Shown in pieces: positions 13,769-16,231 of a stretch of DNA of 16,231 nt. The stretch lies in the NCBI RefSeq assembly GCF_022511165.1, contig NZ_JAFLSB010000033.1, forward strand, positions 1 to 16,231. The letters are read 5' to 3'. This DNA comes from Helicobacter sp. (GTDB lineage: Bacteria; Campylobacterota; Campylobacteria; Campylobacterales; Helicobacteraceae). A program made the position numbers and the translations under genes. The stretch's first letter is position 1. Each line of letters starts with the position of its first letter. Under the pieces are notes generated by a model, which was given only the letters and a program-made list of their open reading frames with translations, was not told where the DNA came from and did not search any database.

Positions 13769-15022
13769 TTATGTGTCAAAAAGTGCCTTAAGTCTTTGTT
13801 TGCCATATTCTACGCCAGGTTGGTCGTAGGTATTAATCTCAAAAAGCACGCCCATACAGGAAGTGAGGAGTTCATAATACATCATTAATGTGCCTACACT
13901 CTGCTCACATAGGCACTCTATCTCAATGCAATCTGTGAGAATCCCTTCATTTTGGATTGTTTGCATAGTAGCAATGCGTTGATTATTGAGCAAAGTTGCA
14001 AAACTTTTGGCATTAACAAAATTTGTAGATTCTAAAAAGGCAAGCTCAAGCGGTGGAATGCAGGGATTTGGGCTATGGGCTGGATCAAGGCTTAAGAAAG
14101 TAACACTTTTATTTGCTTCACCCTGCACGATGAGTTGCAAAAATGAATGCTGATCAATACTGCCAATAAGTGAGATAGGCGTAAGTCCTACTTTTTGATT
14201 ATGAATATTTAGTTTTCCAAGACTTTCGCCCCATAATTGCACATACCACGCATTAAAATGTGTAAAAAGACTAGAGTAAGAAAAAAGCACATTCATTGGC
14301 ACTCGCCCTCTATGTGCGGCATACACAAGGGCTTTATGCAAGATATGATCCGCTCTTCTTTTAAAAAAAGCCTCCTCAATCTTTGCTCCACCATCTAAGA
14401 GTGCTTTGACATCATAGCCTAAAATTGCTAAGGGTAGGATACCAACAGCGCTTAAGACAGAAAACCTCCCACCCACATTTTCTGCAATATGGAAAAAGCG
14501 TAAAGATTGACTTTTTGCCCATTGCTCGAGTGGAGAGTGTTTATCTGTAATTACAAGCAAATGTGTTTTATTTTGGGCATTTTCAAGCAAGGCATAAGTG
14601 TGAAGCACATATTTAAGCAAGGAAGAGGTCTCAATGGTTGTGCCAGATTTAGAAATTACAATAAAAAGTGTGTTTTGTATATGTATATGTTGCAAACTCT
14701 GTGTGATATGGAGAGGATCGGTATGCTCTAAGAAAATAAGCTTGAGATTTTTTCTGCAAGGTAGATGTTGCAACATAGAATCTATGGCTTTAAGTCCAAG
14801 CGAACTTCCACCCACACCGATAATGACAAGATGAGAGAGAGAATGCAAAAAAGCTTTATTTTCTTCAATATAACTATATGCTTCTTTGAGTGATTCGTAT
14901 TCATAAGGCAAATAATAATAGCCACTTTTTCGCGTTTGCTTCTCTTGTGCTATTGCATCAAAAAGCGTTTGTTCCGCTTCTTTGCTCCCTGAATATGTAA
15001 AATCTGCACTAAAGCGAACCAA
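13769..15022 (-). CDS. pgi: glucose-6-phosphate isomerase, short type
   Basis: Pgi interconverts glucose 6-phosphate and fructose 6-phosphate. I start it at the TTG at 15022 (417 residues) because a strong AAGGGGG lies six bases upstream, directly after the gapA stop. A GTG at 15049 gives nine more residues, overlaps gapA and has no Shine-Dalgarno. In the longer numbering, conserved features are GVGGSSLG (78-85), the sugar-phosphate loop SKSGTTIETSS (133-143), ENVGGRFSVLS (190-200), GESLGK with Glu275, DQHS with His301, and the C-terminal signature DQPGVEYGK with Lys417. The protein is of the roughly 400-450-residue type seen in Campylobacter and Bacillus, not the roughly 545-residue type of H. 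pylori and E. coli. It follows gapA, and Campylobacterota generally lack phosphofructokinase, so a gluconeogenic role is likely. Confidence 0.93.
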   Translation of the reverse strand: MVRFSADFTYSGSKEAEQTLFDAIAQEKQTRKSGYYYLPYEYESLKEAYSYIEENKAFLHSLSHLVIIGVGGSSLGLKAIDSMLQHLPCRKNLKLIFLEHTDPLHITQSLQHIHIQNTLFIVISKSGTTIETSSLLKYVLHTYALLENAQNKTHLLVITDKHSPLEQWAKSQSLRFFHIAENVGGRFSVLSAVGILPLAILGYDVKALLDGGAKIEEAFFKRRADHILHKALVYAAHRGRVPMNVLFSYSSLFTHFNAWYVQLWGESLGKLNIHNQKVGLTPISLIGSIDQHSFLQLIVQGEANKSVTFLSLDPAHSPNPCIPPLELAFLESTNFVNAKSFATLLNNQRIATMQTIQNEGILTDCIEIECLCEQSVGTLMMYYELLTSCMGVLFEINTYDQPGVEYGKQRLKALFDT

Positions 15023-15028
15023 TCTCCG

Positions 15029-15035
15029 CCCCCTT
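15029..15035 (-). promoter_or_regulatory. Shine-Dalgarno deciding the pgi TTG start
   Basis: AAGGGGG on the minus strand, overlapping the gapA TAA, lies six bases before the TTG at 15022. The next GGAG is too close to the TTG to serve. The upstream GTG at 15049 has no such site. This is the reason for choosing the TTG. Confidence 0.5.
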
Positions 15036-16035
15036 AGAGATTTTGGCACACAAAGGCACTCATATCCACAAGGCGATGTGTGTAGCCCATTTCATTATCA
15101 TACCACGCAAGGACTTTTGCGCTTTTGCCAATAACAACACTTTTATCAGGCACAATAATCGCACTCGCGCTAGAGCCAATAAAATCACTTGATACCCTTT
15201 GCTCATCATCAACAACAATAAGTCCTTTCATTATGCCATTGAGACTTTGCCCATTTTGAGCCTTGTAAAAAGCTTCATTTAAGCTCTCTTTGCTTACTTC
15301 GCTTTTAAGATTCACACTCAAATCCACCAAGCTCACATCAGGCGTAGGCACACGCACCGCAATGCCATTGAGTTTTCCTGCAAGATGAGGGAGGACGAGT
15401 CCTATTGCCTTTGCCGCACCTGTGCTTGTGGGTATCATATTTAAAGCCGCTGCACGCGCGCGGCGCAAGTCTTTATGCTTTACATCGAGCAGATTCTGGT
15501 CATTTGTATAGCTGTGGATAGTTGTCATTAAGCCATTTTCGATACCAAAAGCATTATCAAGCACTTTTACAATAGGTGCAAGGCAGTTTGTGGTGCAAGA
15601 GGCATTTGAAATCACCGCTTCACCTTTATAATCTGTGTGATTTACCCCATAGACAAAAGTCGGTGTATTCTCCGCAGGTGCAGAGATAATCACTTTTTTT
15701 ATATTGCCTTTAATATGCGCACTTGATTTTTCAAGAGCGTTAAATTTACCTGTGCATTCTAGCACTCCAACTGCTGCACCAAAATCAAGCTTAAGTGGGT
15801 CTCTATCGCTTAAAATCTTCACATTTTTGCTTTTGCCAATGCGTAGAGTATGGCTATCTATTTTTTCAACATCATACCCTCTATGTACAGAATCATAACG
15901 CAAGAGATGTGTAAGCGTATCCACATCAGCAGTGCTATTTATTGCCACAAGCTCCACATCATCGCGCGCACCAATAATCCTAGCTGCGCTTAGTCCTATG
16001 CGCCCTGTGCCATTGATTGCGAGTTTGATTGCCAT
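15034..16035 (-). CDS. gapA: glyceraldehyde-3-phosphate dehydrogenase, type I
   Basis: GapA oxidises and phosphorylates glyceraldehyde 3-phosphate, or runs in reverse for gluconeogenesis. The 333-residue chain has the Rossmann loop INGTGRIG (7-14), the active-site ASCTTNC (145-151) with catalytic Cys147, and His174 in TIHSYTNDQ. The C-terminal YDNEMGY motif is also present. At the position where NAD-specific enzymes carry Asp after the second beta strand (AIND), this protein has AINS (31-34); as I recall, H. pylori GapA has the same change, which suggests NADP or dual cofactor use. A strong AAGGAG Shine-Dalgarno lies before the ATG. It is the first gene of a gapA-pgi unit and is divergent from the tRNA at the right edge. 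Function is near certain; cofactor choice is inferred. Confidence 0.97.
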   Translation of the reverse strand: MAIKLAINGTGRIGLSAARIIGARDDVELVAINSTADVDTLTHLLRYDSVHRGYDVEKIDSHTLRIGKSKNVKILSDRDPLKLDFGAAVGVLECTGKFNALEKSSAHIKGNIKKVIISAPAENTPTFVYGVNHTDYKGEAVISNASCTTNCLAPIVKVLDNAFGIENGLMTTIHSYTNDQNLLDVKHKDLRRARAAALNMIPTSTGAAKAIGLVLPHLAGKLNGIAVRVPTPDVSLVDLSVNLKSEVSKESLNEAFYKAQNGQSLNGIMKGLIVVDDEQRVSSDFIGSSASAIIVPDKSVVIGKSAKVLAWYDNEMGYTHRLVDMSAFVCQNL

Positions 16036-16072
16036 CGTATCTCCTTATAAAGTGATGGTTGCGTTTAGGAAT

Positions 16073-16078
16073 ACTATA
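16073..16078 (-). promoter_or_regulatory. possible -10 element of gapA
   Basis: TATAGT on the minus strand would start transcription near 16065, about 30 bases before the gapA ATG. TAAAAT slightly further upstream (overlapping the inverted repeat near 16093-16098) is an alternative. No -35 box is clear. Confidence 0.35.
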
Positions 16079-16094
16079 TGCGTAAAACTGCCTA

Positions 16095-16116
16095 TTTTAG
16101 CATAAATTAGCTAAAA
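16095..16116. promoter_or_regulatory. inverted repeat upstream of gapA
   Basis: TTTTAGC, an 8-base spacer, then GCTAAAA form an exact 7-bp dyad about 60-80 bases ahead of the gapA ATG, next to or overlapping possible -10 elements. The geometry, with half-site centres about 15 bases apart, is compatible with a dimeric regulator site, but no known consensus was matched. Confidence 0.35.
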
Positions 16117-16177
16117 AGTCTTTTTGCCTTTGGCTTGATTTATGTGCTATAAAAATGTAAAATGCGCCTCTTTAGCT

Positions 16178-16183
16178 TATAAT
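16178..16183 (+). promoter_or_regulatory. -10 element of the tRNA at the right edge
   Basis: A perfect TATAAT on the plus strand predicts a start near 16190, about 30 bases ahead of the proposed tRNA 5' end at 16220. This is a normal leader length for a tRNA transcript. No clear -35 box was found. Confidence 0.5.
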
Positions 16184-16219
16184 TTGCTTTGGAGTTATTT
16201 TAGATTCTCTCAAGTTATT

Positions 16220-16231
16220 GTCCTCGTAGCT
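16220..16231 (+). tRNA. 5' end of a tRNA gene (cut by the window edge)
   Basis: The last 12 bases, GTCCTCGTAGCT, fit a tRNA start: a 7-base acceptor strand GTCCTCG, the near-universal T8-A9, then GCT as the start of the D stem. A consensus TATAAT box is correctly placed upstream. Only the first 12 bases are inside the window, so the anticodon is not visible. tRNA-Arg is a guess from the acceptor sequence. Chance resemblance cannot be excluded. Confidence 0.5.

Noticed and set aside
13757..13793. possible bidirectional terminator between der and pgi
   Set aside because: Only a weak TTAAG/CTTAA pairing over a long loop was found, with no stable stem or U run.

Overview
The window looks like chromosome from an enterohepatic Helicobacter or a close Campylobacterota relative. 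The DNA is AT-rich, coding is dense with very short intergenic gaps, and the protein set matches that group: a Tpx-type peroxidase, the full ADP-heptose pathway, GapA with an Asn-Ser cofactor loop, and a short Pgi. Species was not determined. Almost everything is on the minus strand; only der and a tRNA cut off by the right edge are on the plus strand.

Region by region, in plus-strand coordinates. Positions 1-505 hold the N-terminal 168 residues of a PD-(D/E)XK nuclease-family protein that runs off the left edge. Positions 587-5489 hold a three-gene minus-strand unit. It starts with a 1011-aa protein carrying two BadF/HgdC-type ATPase (activase) modules and an HgdB-like module, continues with a 447-aa HgdB-like protein, and ends with thiol peroxidase tpx. 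Positions 5542-11505 hold a tightly packed seven-gene unit: prs, a DsbD_2/TauE-like membrane protein, gmhB, hldD, hldE, gmhA, and a cysteine-rich 216-aa protein of unknown function. It has a perfect TATAAT box before prs and several start/stop overlaps.

Positions 11567-12211 encode a secreted protein of unknown function, divergent from der (12314-13759). Positions 13769-16035 hold a gapA-pgi unit convergent with der. Positions 16036-16219 form a divergent promoter region, followed by what looks like the first 12 bases of a tRNA gene.

How the genes work together: GmhA, HldE, GmhB and HldD give a complete route from sedoheptulose 7-phosphate to ADP-L-glycero-beta-D-manno-heptose, the LPS core heptose donor. 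Prs, which draws on the same pentose-phosphate pool, leads the unit. GapA and Pgi are lower and upper reversible steps of glycolysis/gluconeogenesis. The activase/dehydratase pair is the most unusual system here. It looks like an ATP-driven, low-potential electron-transfer machine built from two pseudo-dimers, split into two polypeptides, with a peroxidase gene immediately downstream. Its substrate cannot be read from the sequence.

No CRISPR array, insertion sequence, rRNA or long phase-variable homopolymer tract was seen. No gene-free stretch exceeds 300 bases.
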